This document shows, piece by piece, positions 11,990 through 23,496 of a stretch of 64,000 nucleotides of DNA (its first letter is position 1; each line of letters starts with the position of its first letter). Both the position numbers and the translations under genes were made by a program. The notes below the pieces were generated by a model. It was not told where the DNA came from and made no database searches. It saw nothing but the letters and a program-made list of their open reading frames with translations. This stretch comes from Coenobita brevimanus (lineage: Eukaryota > Arthropoda > Malacostraca > Decapoda > Coenobitidae). Location of the stretch: assembly GCA_032717465.1 (NCBI GenBank), contig CM064664.1, forward strand, positions 5,533,173 through 5,597,172, in the 5' to 3' direction.

Positions 11990-14365
11990 CCAGTATCCCT
12001 GATGGCCTTGAAGAGAGCTCCAACATACTTGACCTCTTCCTCACAACTAATCCTTCTGCTTACACTGTTAATCTTTCCTCTCCGTTGGGCTCCTCCGATC
12101 ACAACCTTATTACCTTAACCTGCCCTATTGCTCCCAGTATGGCCTGTGGACCCTCCAAAGAAACGTCGATTGTGGCACTTTGGAGCTGCAGATTGGGAGG
12201 CGCTCAGGCAGTACTTTTTTTTATTTTCCATGGAATGATTATTGCTTCCATGGCTGGGAGCCATTTGAGTGTGCCTTGCGCATTGCGGAGGTTATTCTCT
12301 CGGGAATGGAAGCATACATTCCTTTCTCATATCCTTTGACTAATGCAAGAATGCCTTTGTTTAATCAGGCTTGTTCAACTGCTGTCCACAACAATGAGAG
12401 GGCCTATAAAAGGTACCAGAGCCAACCCACCCCTGAATCGCATCTTGATTATGTTTCTGCCCGGAATCGTGCTTTCTGTTCTTCGTTCTGCTAAACATAA
12501 TTTCATCCAACTCTCCAACTCAAATTCTTCCAGCTCCTTCTGGCACCTTGCCAAAAACCTTTCAAACAACTTTATCACATCATCCTTCCCCCCTTTTTTC
12601 CATTCTGATGGCTCTGTATCTATTTCTTCTACTGATAAAGCAGATCTCTTCACTCATACTTTCTCCTCCAATTCCACCTTAGATGATTCCGGTGCTGTTC
12701 CTCTATCACTTTCCCCCTCAGACTTCCTCATGGTTGACATTGAAATTTCTTCAGCTGATGTATTTTCTGCCATCACTGGCCTCAATGCTAACAAGCCATA
12801 TGGGCATGATGGAGTCCCTTCTGTTGTCCTCAAGAACTGAGTTTCTGTCCTTGCACCCTTCCTAGGTAAACTCTTTTGCTTTTGTCTGTCAACTTGTACC
12901 TTTCCTTGCTGGAAGTTTGCTCTCATTCAGCCAGTCCCAAAGAAGGGTGACCATTCCCAATCCTCTGACTATCGTTCAATTGCTCTGACATCATGAGTCT
13001 CAAAAGTTTTCGAGTCATTTCTCAATAGAAAAATTTTAAAGCATCTTTCCTATCACAACCTTCTTTCTGATCATCAGTATGGGTTCCATCAGGGATGCTC
13101 CACTGGTGATCTTCTCTCCTACCTTTCAGACTCTTGGTCATCCTACTTTCGGGACTTTGGAGAAAGCTTTGCCATTGCACTTGACATCTCAAAGGCCTTC
13201 GATCGAGTCTGGTATAAATCTTTAATTTCCAAACTGCCCTCTCACTGTATCTATCCTTCTATCTGTGCCTTCATCTATAGCTTCCTTTCTGGCCGTTCTA
13301 TAGCTGCTGTTGTAGACGGCCATCGATCTTCTCCTAGATCTGTCAACAATGGTGTTCCTCAGGGCTCTGTCCTATCACCAACTCTCCTCTTATTCATCAA
13401 TGATCTTCCAAGCTGCAGATCTAACCCTATCCACTCGTACGCTGATGATTCCACCATTCACATTTCCATTCGGTTCCCGCAACGTTCATCTCAGCAGTTA
13501 CTTCAATTGACAAGGGATAAGGCTATGGCAAACCTAATGTCTGACTTGGCTCATATCTCTGACTGGGGTAAAAATAATCTTGTCGTTTTTAATGCATCAA
13601 AAACTCAGTTTTTACACCTATCAACCTGACACAATCTTCCATAGGAGTACTCTCAAATGATTAATACTATCCAGCTCCGTCCTGCATCATCCTTGAACAT
13701 GCTTGGGGTTTCATTGACTCGGGACTTATCTTGGAAAAATTATATTGCATCTCTTGTAATATCTGCTTCCAAGAGATTGCTTGTTCTAAGCCGACTCCAT
13801 ACCTTCTTTACCCCCGCACAGTTCTTGACTTTATACAGGAGTTTTATTCGGCCCTGTTTGGAGTACAACTCTCATGTGTGGGGAGGCTCCCCACATACAG
13901 CTCTTCTCAGTAGGGTGGAGTCAAAGGCCTTTCATCTCATCAACTCTCCTCCTCTTACTGGCTTCCTTCAATCTCTCATTGCCGCAATGTTGCATCTTTA
14001 TCTCTTTTCTATCACTACTTCAATGGTCACTGCTCCTCTGAACTCTGTGCTTGCATCCCTGCACCTCTACGACAGGTGCGTAGCACCCGTCTAGCAACAA
14101 TCTCTCATCCTCTTTCTGTCCAACTCTCTAATACAAGAGTTACTCCCAGTCCTCCATTTATGCAACAGGTCAATTCTGGAAATGTCTCCCTCTGTCTGTG
14201 TTTCCTACTTCCTATGATCTCCAGTCTTTCAGACGCAGTTTGTCCAAGCAACTCGAAATGAATGGATGTTGAATCTGGCTCTCTTGTATTGTTTTTGTTT
14301 TTTTCTTGGAAGGAACGGTTTGCAGGCTCCTGGCCTTTGGTTCATTCTTTCTTTCATTAAATAAA
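11990..14365 (+). pseudogene. Jockey-type LINE (family J1), endonuclease end plus reverse transcriptase, + copy
   Basis: The C-terminal end of the endonuclease reads TTNPSAYTVNLSSPLGSSDHN (about 12050-12105; SDH is the conserved active-site motif). RT begins with AITGLNANKPYGHDGVPSVV (12763). It continues through VPKKGDHSQSSDYRSIAL, LDISKAFDRVW (13180), NGVPQGSVLSPTLLLFINDL and the catalytic HSYADDSTIH (13434-13463). The thumb and C-terminal part is SASKRLLVLSRLHTFFTPAQ, IRPCLEYNSHVWGG and SKAFHLINSPPLTG (about 13770-13960). Stops at 12838 and 12994 and a frame break near 13625 make it a pseudogene. The 3' end carries ATTAAATAAAAAG and a (GT)n tract. Minus-strand relatives fill 27.6-36 kb. 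Confidence 0.88.
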
Positions 14366-14378
14366 AAGTACGTAAGTC

Positions 14379-14380
<2 letters not shown>

Positions 14381-14440
<60 letters not shown>
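14381..14440. repeat. (TG)n microsatellite at a LINE 3' end
   Basis: A 30-unit pure tract starting about 15 bases after the A-rich end of the jockey-type LINE. Confidence 0.97.
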
Positions 14441-14444
<4 letters not shown>

Positions 14445-14622
14445 AAAGAGAAAATAATGCATCGCTGTTACTCGAACATCACAAGTGCGTACAAGAAATT
14501 AATGGTGGTTTATTTTTATTTAATTTTTGTATCAGACCTTAGCACACAAATAACGATCCATAAGTAGTTGGTCTGACACTGTAAAGTAAATTCGTAAGCG
14601 TCTAATTCTCTACCCATCTGTG

Positions 14623-14931
14623 ATGGCAGATCGTTTGCATATACTGAGGATGTGGCTGGAAGGCGTATCGGTGAGAGACATTGCCCTGGAGACTGGTGCA
14701 AGTGTCTCCTCGATTTACAGATGGATTCAGCGCTGGCAGCAGGAGAGAAACGTGGTTGCCAAAGCTTGTCAGAGAATACGTCAGCTCGGAACCACATCCT
14801 GGAGTACGAGCATAATGACAGGAGACGACACACTATCCCAGCAACGTCATTTCATTTCCTTGCCCACAGTTTTTTGTGCAAAATTAAACATTGTCTCTTG
14901 GGACGCATATCCTCTTCCTTTCCATGCTTGA
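14623..14931 (+). CDS. Small ORF with a transposase-like helix-turn-helix
   Basis: The ATG at 14623 opens 102 codons. Residues 1-45 read MADRLHILRMWLEG followed by VSVRDIALETGASVSSIYRW, a clear helix-turn-helix: a first helix, then RDIALETGAS, then a recognition helix SSIYRWIQRWQQE. This layout is found in the N-terminal DNA-binding part of Tc1/mariner/pogo-type transposases and in recombination-type HTH proteins. Past residue 55 the sequence loses any family signal, and no DDE catalytic part follows up to 15110. It is most likely the 5' remnant of a transposase gene, or one exon of an HTH gene. A function cannot be assigned. It lies between two LINE-derived blocks and has no visible promoter. 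Confidence 0.5.
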   Translation: MADRLHILRMWLEGVSVRDIALETGASVSSIYRWIQRWQQERNVVAKACQRIRQLGTTSWSTSIMTGDDTLSQQRHFISLPTVFCAKLNIVSWDAYPLPFHA

Positions 14932-15109
14932 GAAGCCAGTACTCTTGGAATCGCCAAATAATCATTGTGGGTCTCAAAAAATACTGTAATACGAAAATTG
15001 CGGGGCATCTCTTGGAGTCTCGTGCCTCGATCAGTTGCCAGTCAGTCTTGATTTGTGGTTACAGAAAAGCGTGACAGGACTAAACTGGCGGCGAAACCTG
15101 GAATGCAAG

Positions 15110-16490
15110 ACACTAAAAACTCTTCAGGAGTATCAAGAAACCGCAGCCATTGTGCTTTTAATAATAAGGCAAAAGTTTGCATGAATAACAATATATTCTG
15201 TCTACGTTTACGATCCTGAGTTGTAAATCCCTTTACCTTCTTCATATCAGTCTTCATCTCATTTGACGATTATTATTTTTTTTAATTACATATTTTACGG
15301 AAGGAGTTTCACTGAGGATGTTTCTGACTCCTTCACGGCATGAGGAATTCTTGTCAGTCGGTTAAAAAAAAAAATCTGCAGTATATCACAATGTAATTAT
15401 TTAGCGTTTTTGTATAATATACATTAGTGCCGGATTACCTTCTTTGTTTGGCAGCAGGATACCACTGCATATCTCTTAAACCACTCACTGCGATGTAATA
15501 GCTACTCTGGCAACCCACAACCTATTTCATTCAACTGGGGAGACACTTCATCATGAAGGGGTGATTGCCGTGATATCGAACCCGTCCACTTTGAAAACAA
15601 CGTGAATGAGTTCACTTTCAACGTATAGTTTGCTCATCTTCAGAATATGAACTCGTATACCAGTAGATGAAAAAAGTCTCAAGTAACTCATTAGTACCCT
15701 GTCCTAGTAACTGCTTAAACTGGCCTCTGATTATCGGTATAATATAATATATTGTCTAATTGAATAAAAGTACGTACCTATCTTATTCAGTATCAAAACA
15801 TGCTTCCCATGTAATTGCGTTGATTACTAACGTGCTCAGATGGTGGAGAATTTGGCATTACGTTCCTCGGATTCTTTGAGACGAAAACAGCCAAGCTGTT
15901 TGTTGTCAGACACTCTGGCCTCTTGGCATAAACATATCTTTGTGAATATAACAATAATCCATGTTAATAATCTTGGAGGATCCTAGGAAGGTACAGTACC
16001 TGTAACCATCCTGAAGGCTCTACTGTAGGAAGACTAATTTCTGACCGGTCTCTCAGTGACACTGACTCTGTTAGACTGACTCCTGGGCCGGTCCGTCACG
16101 GAACAAAACTGTCATGAGATATCAAGGGTTGGCCTACTCGTAAAATATATCAGCGTTGTAAAGTGCTTGACAGACCAGGATAATTTCTGCAATATACTCT
16201 ATCAGTTACCATAAGAAATGATCAGGGATCTAACCCCTCCCCATAAAAGACAAATTGGCAGAGGGTGATACTGATGAGCACTAATATTATTTTGGCACTG
16301 ACTTAAATACACTACTGTCCCCGAAAGTCCCGTTCCTCCTCCTACTGTTCAGCAACTCGTAATCTAAAATTAGTTGGATTAAGGTTCCATACAGTCACTA
16401 TAGTATGTGTGGTTACTTACACAATTTAGCTTTACCCAGTTGTTAGTTACAATTAGTATAAATAATAATTGAGTTTCAAATTGGCAGCAG
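15110..16490. other. Intronic DNA, nothing recognised
   Basis: AT-rich sequence with no convincing coding stretch, no microsatellite of note and no clear terminal repeats. Confidence 0.5.
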
Positions 16491-18860
16491 AAAGAACAAA
16501 AATTTTAGAACTCACATATTGGACTTGCTTCTAACAACCAATTCATATAATTATAATGTGGAAGTGAAGTCCCCCCTCGGATCCTTGGATCATTGTCTGA
16601 TTCAAGCCACCAGTTTAACACCTACCACACCCTCCTGCTCTGAACCTGTCATGGTGACTAAATGGCACTACAACAGGGCAGACTGGGAGGGACTCCAAAT
16701 TTTTTTTCATGGATGTTCCTTAGACCTCCTTTTTCTCCCAAGATGCAAAGTCCACATTGGGCCACATACAGGACTTCATTAAAATCGGCATGGAAACATT
16801 CATTCCCCATCATAGTTACAGAAAAAGATGTAATTCTCCAAAATGGTTTGACCATAATTGTGCTAGAGTAACAGAAAATAAAACAATAGCCTATAACACT
16901 TAAACAAGGACCAAAACCAAAGAAGCCTTTAACTATTATAGAAATATCAGGAACCATGCCAAAACTATCATTAATCGTTCTAAATCAAACTTTCTACATA
17001 AAAACGCTAACAAACTACTAAACAACCTAAATGATAACAAAATATTCTGGTCAACCCTTAATTTATTCAAAACTAACTTCCATTCCACCGTTACAGTCTC
17101 TCAGTGGAAATCTAGTAAGTGACCCACGTGGAAAAGCCAACCTTCTTGTTGACATTTTTTTCAACAAACTCAACTCTAAATGCTGAAAATCACAATATTC
17201 CTGTACTTGATTTTGATTCCCCTCAAATACCGCCTTTCATGATTCACACCAGACATGTACAAGCTGTATTACAGAATCAGGAGACAAAGCTACTGGTCCA
17301 CATGAAATTCCGTCAATAGTTCTTAAAAATTGATCCTCAGCGTTGGCTTCTGTATTGGCAAAATTTTTCTACTTATGCATCCGTACCTCAAGTTTTCCAG
17401 CCTCCTGAAAAGAAGCAAATATCCATAATGTTCCTAAAAAGGGGGCAACTTCTGATCCATCTAGCTATAGGCCAATTTGAATAACTTCTGTTCTCGGTAA
17501 AGTTTTTGAGACACTGATTAACAAACACATAGTCAAGCATCTAGAAATCAATAAATTAATCAATGATTGGCAGTATGGATTTAGACAAGAACATTCAACT
17601 GTAGACATTCTTTGCCTTCATACCCATCAGATTAACAAAACAATAGACCAACACGGTGAAGCACACACAATAGCACTAGATATTTCAAAAGCTTTTGACA
17701 GAGTATGGCACTGGGTCTTATTGTCTAAAATGTCACACAATGGCCTTAGTTCCTCTAATTTCTTCTTACCTTCATATTAGAAAAAATATGGGTCATGGTA
17801 GATGGAATTTATTCTCAGTTTCATTCCACAAATGCCGGTGTACCTCAGGGATCAGTTTTGGCGCCAACCCTTTTTCTCATTTATATAAATGACCTCCTAT
17901 GTGTCACTCACAACCCAATACACTCTTATGCTGATGACTTGACCCTTCATAGTTCTTTCACATTTAGTACCTCCTTTATACAATTTTATAATATAAATTC
18001 TCAAATAAACATATCAATTTCTCTGAATCATGATCTTTCTAAAATTAGTCAATGGGGACAAACAAATCTGGTCTCATTTAATGCTCGGAAAAATAAATAC
18101 ATTAATATCTCCAACAGAAAGAATCCCTCAGACCCTCACATAATTTTAAATGATGTCAGAATTCCCATATCCACTACAATTGATATCCTAGGTGTTACTC
18201 TAAACCCCAACCTAAGCTGGACAGCTTATGTTAAATCCCTTGCTAAAAATGCTTTTAAAAAATTGGGACTTATGTACGGAGTTCGTAAGTTCTTCGCTGA
18301 TGAGCATATGGCCACAATATACAAAAGTCATGTGTATTCTCATTTCGAATACTGTTCACCACTGTGGAGTGGATGTGGAGCAGTTGGCTTGAGGCATGTG
18401 GACAAAATTCAGTATAAAGCAATTAAATTTATCAATAATCCTGCCTTTACGCAGGACCTTCGTCCATTATCAGTACGTAGAGATGTTGCTTCTTTAGCAT
18501 TATTTTATCGACATTTTTACCATAAGTGCTGTAACGAACTGGCTTCAGTTGTACCTCCCCTTCACATTTTCTCTCGAAATACTCGGGCAGCTGGGAGCCC
18601 CCATGAACGCACACTCTCTCCCCCGCAATGCAGAACCTCTGCTTATCAAAATTCATTTATCCCCAGAACTACTACTCTCTGGAATTCACTTCCTGGGAGT
18701 TGCTTCCCACAAACATTTAATCCACTTCAATTCAAATTAAGTTGTTATAAATATTTTATGAATGGAGGATGCCTTTAGGCACATGGACTTATTTTTATTT
18801 CCTTTGTTTTTCCTTCCTCCATTCATTATCCATAATAAAAAGTTTCAAATATAAATAAAA
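16490..18860 (+). pseudogene. Second jockey-type LINE (family J2), + copy, 5'-truncated
   Basis: It starts in the endonuclease C-terminus (HILDLLLTTNSYNYNVEV, then SPLGSLDHCLI; SLDH replaces SDH). The RT pieces are SSYRPI (about 17460), WQYGFRQEHSTVDIL (17572), IALDISKAFDRVWH (17670-17712) and NAGVPQGSVLAPTLFLIYIND (17830). Then come HSYADDLTLH with the catalytic Asp pair (17923-17952), LGVTLNPNLSWTAYVKSLAK and a C-terminal tail (SLPGSCFPQTFNPLQFKL). The last 327 residues (17795-18778) are one open frame, but earlier parts carry stops and shifts. The 3' end is A-rich (AATAAAAAG, AAATATAAATAAAATTC). A minus-strand relative lies at 54765-58430. Confidence 0.88.
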
Positions 18861-19039
18861 TTCATTGTCTTCATGTTTTCCATTCTTTCCCAGTCTGCAT
18901 TTTTTATGGGGATGGCAGAACCTAACCATAGTTCTTTAACTTACTAAAAGTGAGGGGAATAATGAGGAAAGTTAATATGAAACAAAATTATCAATAGAGC
19001 TTTACGGCAATGAGTACCAGAAGGTCAGGTGACAAAGGA

Positions 19040-19085
19040 TCGGATTTTCGACCGTGAAGGAAGCTCCATATCACCACTTCCTTAT
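19040..19085. repeat. Solo end of the MITE family
   Basis: It contains GGATTTTCGACCGTGAAGGAAGCTCC, the outer part of the inverted repeat of the elements at 1378, 3351 and 4034. No partner end was found nearby. Confidence 0.4.
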
Positions 19086-19935
19086 GGACATCTTTTCGAT
19101 ATGGTTGGTTACTTTATTGTCTACGTTATTTGTGTAGAGTAAGGCAAAATTGGTAGGATTTATGCAACACAAAAAAGGACAGGAAGGTGTAAAAAAAATT
19201 AAATAAATATATCGCCGACGAAAAGGTACACCTAAAAGCACTAATTTCTCCCCCCTTGTAGCTGGAGTCGCAGCCAGTGAGCAACCAGGCGATTGAACAC
19301 CCCACTTCCCCCTCCCCGACTCCAACCCCAGTGTAAACGTTGTTGGATAGATGTGGAACGGCTTAAGCTTGTGATGTTATAATGTGATGTGATTGTTTTT
19401 ATAGACAACCAAAACCAGTAGAAGTAGGTATATGAAGGCATTTAATGTATGTGCTATCAGCAACATATGAGAAAGGCACGACAATGAAAGAAGACCTACA
19501 GTGTTGCGTCCTACTTATGTTACAATTATAGTATAGGGAACTACATCTGTTGAAAGATATGATGGCTATTATCATCCATTTCTTCTATCACCTCCACCAC
19601 CCTTCTCTCTGAGCTCCCGTCCCCACCAAACGTCTCTCCTACCCTCTCCCATCCTTTGTTAACCAACATAAACTAAGATAATGATGAAATGATGTGTCAG
19701 CTATTATCATAATTTCATACACCTCTGTATTAAGGACCAACAAATCAATAACATACAATATTTCGGTATACCTGCCAATTATTTCATCCTGCTGTAACCT
19801 GTCACGTGACATACCCACTGCAAGTCGGACCTTGTATTACAAGGATATATGGCTGTTTATCGTTAACACAGGTTGTGTGGTGTTGGACGTCCATTAATTC
19901 ATGTTAAATTGGCAATTTAAGCCTTACATTATAAA

Positions 19936-22082
19936 ATGCGTGAGCTACAGCATAGTGCCCCCAGAAACTCCCCAACGGGTAACATGCGTGAGCTACAGCA
20001 TAGTGCCCCAGGAAACTCACCGACACCCCCACCCCCACGGAGTAGCCGCAGCTGAACCGCAGGATGCAGTGCTACAACGGCACAAGTCAGCCCAGGCCGT
20101 GTGCCTCTATGACACTCAGGCTCCTCACCATCGCCCTAGCAGGAATTCAATACTACCTTCGGGGAGAGGTACCGCCGGATCAGATCGGGGTGGAGCTGCC
20201 TATCCAGCTCCAAACAGCGCCCCTCAGGAGATGGCCGATAGCCGCTCCCGCCTTCAACAGGAGTGTGCCTATAGCCTCTCCAAAGGTGTCTTCTCCTTTG
20301 GGAAGGCTGATAGCCACCCGCCCCTCGTAAGGGAATCGGCGTCTCACCAACCTGAGGGTAATCAGGAGATGGCAGATACCCACTCCCGCCTTCGCCAGAA
20401 GGTGTTCTTCCAGGGACGGCCAATAGCCGCCCTACACCCCCTCCTGCAAGAGACGGCTGATAGCCGCTCCTCCCTCTGGCAGAAGGAGAAGGCCTGCGGC
20501 CGCTCCCACCTTCATCAGACGGCCGATCGCCCACTCCAAAGGTGCTGCCCCCGAGTCGGCTTATAGCCGCTCCTCCCTCCGGCAGAAGGAGACGGCCTGT
20601 GGCCGCTCCCGCCTTCGTCAGACGGCCGATAGCTGCTCCGAAGGTGTCCAGAGGCGTGCCGATTCCCCCACTCAGGCCACGGCCAATAGCCGGGCCCCAC
20701 GGCCAGAGAGAGGTGAGAGCAGTGTTACTGCCCCAGCGTAAGATGAGTGCCCAGACTCCTGATGCAGAAGGACCCCAGAGAGGCCCTACAGCCTCCCCTA
20801 CAGCCTCTGATCCCTACGCCTGGCCCTGGAGAAGATCCACCTGACGGACCCTGATTCAGGTCAGTGCCGCAACCCCACCCTGACGGCGCCCCTTTACTCT
20901 GGGGACCACAGTCCTAGAGTACTCCAGGCCCTCCCCAGGACGCCCGGGTGAGATCTCCCCACGCCCTGACGGCGGAAGACCTCCATCTCCGGCCGAGACC
21001 TGAGCCAGAGATTTCAGGACCTGTTTGGCCCAAGCCCTGAGGGCCACACCCCTGTACCCAGCCTGGAGAATACGGTCCCCTTTGCCACCTGCAGCCCCGG
21101 ACGAGAGAAGATGCCCCTGCGAGTCATCCTGTGCCCTCTCGGCACGCCCTCCCCTGGCGGTGCCCCTGTTCTGGCAGAATTGTCAACGGCGTGTCTCCCC
21201 GCCGCTCCCACCGTATAAGTGACTTATGTAAGTGTGATGTTGCCCCAAAGTTAGTGTAACAGTGATACAGTGACTTAGTATATGTCGAATAACAGGGCAA
21301 GTGTTCAGGAGAAGATAGCAGGAGAATACGTGATATCACGGTGCGGATTAATAAGGACGAGTGCAGAGACTAAGTTCTTGTGAATCAGACTCACGAGTGA
21401 CGCCCCTGTATAAAATCAGTAAGACTCCCAACACGAGAGATTCTCCTTAGTACAATATCCAAACGTCCTTTGCTACCAGGAAGTATTGAAGAGAAAGTGT
21501 TAATAATACCCTCCTGCTTGTATTACCATAAACATAACGAGACTCTCAGTGCCTTCCTCCCTCCCTTAATAAATCTCCTCTCAGCAGTCGGTGCATATGT
21601 AAAAACCTGGACTAGCAATATAATCAATTATCAAAATCCCCCTGCTACCAGAAAATACAGAGTCAGAATCTGTAACATCAAAACCCACCTAATATTACTA
21701 TAACTATAACCAGACCCTCTGTGCGTCCCCCCTCGTCCCCCCCACCCCCCGCGTAAGACCCACTCCTACTCTCCCACGTGCACCGCGACCCTGTGTTCGA
21801 AACCTGTGCACTAAATCTAGAGTGTTAGCATCAGTGTCTGTTAAGTTAGTATCCTGTGAGATACTGATTATCTAGTTAAGATTTTATTATCCACCATATA
21901 TTGTGTTGTACTATCTGCTGTTTTTGTCCTGTGTCTGTGGTAATATACGTGTAAAGGTTATAGTCTGTAGTTTTTGTGTCCTACCTCTCTTTATTGCACT
22001 AAGCCCCGGTCTCGAAAGAGGACCCCGCTACACGTTAGGTGTTCTAGGACCGAGGAGTCTGGCCTTTTTCACCTAGCATTAC
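19936..22082. mobile_element. 2.15 kb GC-rich insert in the foldback arm, flanked by ACATTATAAA
   Basis: ACATTATAAA occurs at 19926-19935 and again at 22083-22092, while the uninterrupted right arm shows it once. So 19936-22082 is an insertion with a 10 bp target duplication. The insert begins with a block (GCGTGAGCTACAGCATAGTG) repeated directly at 19938 and 19985. It continues with a GC-rich minisatellite (20222-20660), GC-rich unique sequence to about 21230, then AT-richer sequence ending CACCTAGCATTAC. An open frame 19901-20566 spans the minisatellite but follows its period, so I do not call it a gene. A 9-10 bp duplication is compatible with a Mutator-like or other DNA element; the termini are not clearly inverted. 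Confidence 0.6.
20222..20660. repeat. GC-rich minisatellite, unit about 35-70 bp
   Basis: Diverged units share GGCCGATAGCCGCTCC and GCCTTCGTCAGA or CCTCTGGCAGAAGGAG. About eight unit starts are visible (for example 20232, 20302, 20370, 20424, 20454, 20497, 20521, 20620). Units are in frame, giving a repeated ADSRSRLQQE-like peptide on the + strand. Confidence 0.75.
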
Positions 22083-23496
22083 ACATTATAAACACGAGAG
22101 GTTTTTGTTCCTGTCATTACTGAATGAACGAAACGAATCAGGAATCGGCTCTGACGAACCACAAACTCTTCGCTCTAAAGAAAATATCCCGACCACTTGT
22201 TACTACCGTGACACAATGTCTTTATGTATACAGCTGACCCACATTCAATAGTATAAATAATAATATTGTGCCACTGTTGTGACAAGAAGTCGAACTATTT
22301 TCGTTAAAGCAGAGAGTTTGTGGTTCGTCATAGCCGATCCCTGATTCGTTCCTTTCATTCAATAATGACATTTAGGCCTTATGTGTTTATAATGTAACGC
22401 CTAAATTGCCACGTTTATATGAATTAATGGGTGTCCAAAAACCACACAACCTGTGTTGATGAAAAACAATCGTATGTCCTTGTAACACAAGGCCCAACGT
22501 CCATTGGGTATGTCACGAAACAGCTTACAACAGGATGAAATAGTTGGCAGGTAACTGTAAGTATTGTATGTTGTTGATTTATTGGTGTTTAATAAAGAAG
22601 TGTATGGTAATTTTGATATGATCAATACCTGACGGATAATTTCATCATTATCTTAGTTTATGTTGGTTAACAAAGGGTGAGAGTGGAGGACGAGAGGGTA
22701 AGAGAGACGTTCGGTAGAGACAGAAACCCAGAGAGAAGGGTGGTGGAGGTGGGGGCGAGAATGGATGAGAAAAGACACTATATATTTCACCACATCTTGT
22801 CCACCATGCTATACTCATTTGTGACATTACAATAAAGGACATAAGTATATAGACAATAACAATACATTGTAGGTCTTTCATTTCGTGTCTTTCTCATATG
22901 TCCATATGTTATGGATAACTGCACACATTAAATACCTTATATACTTACCCCTACTGGTTTTGATTGTCTATAAAAACAATTATGTCACATTATAACATCA
23001 CCAGCTTTGGCCGTTCCACATCGGCTCAACAACGTTTCGATTGGAGTTGGGATCGGGGAGGGGGGTGTGGGGTGTTCGATCTCCTGGTTGCTCACTGGCC
23101 ACGACTCCGGCTACAAGGAGGGAGAAATTAGTGCTTTCAGGTGTATTATGGAGCATCCTCAACCAACAAGAGTACGTGACACGGCTTTTGGAAATGATGA
23201 TTATACAGTCTCCTTCACCAACCTGTCTCTGCCAGGTCCTTAACCCCACCCTGTCCCGTCGATGTATGGATATGTTGCCACTTTATCTAACAATCAGTCT
23301 CGAGGATGTACTGGTATGTCGTGCAATTGCAAGGTTCATAATTTTCACAGTTTTAAATTTCACACTTGATTTCTGGTATGTAGGGTCGCTCAACCATCCC
23401 CTACTTGCCAAAAGGCAGGGATACTCGGCAACCCTGCGCGACAAGCACTCACCCTCGGCTCGGTCACTCACCTGTTAGCAATGGTCCTGCTCAGAC

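Larger units (their letters stand above)
19229..23143. mobile_element. Foldback-type DNA element with inverted arms of about 830 bp
   Basis: The left arm starts CACCTAAAAGCACTAATTTC. The right arm ends with its inverse (GAAATTAGTGCTTTCAGGTG at 23124). Both are bordered by TA (19227-19228 and 23144-23145), as expected of a TA target duplication. The arms match over most of their length: the stretch at 19260-19460 is the inverse of 22905-23110, and 19640-19930 is the inverse of 22370-22680. The left arm is continued at 22083-22205, whose inverse lies at 22296-22398, leaving a loop of about 90 bp. The left arm is broken by a 2.15 kb insert (19936-22082). No transposase is encoded; this is a non-autonomous long-TIR or foldback element. 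Confidence 0.75.

Noticed and set aside
19901..20566. 221-codon + strand ORF, Arg/Ser/Ala-rich
   Set aside because: Its open frame follows the period of the GC-rich minisatellite, and both strands are open there. No domain was recognised.
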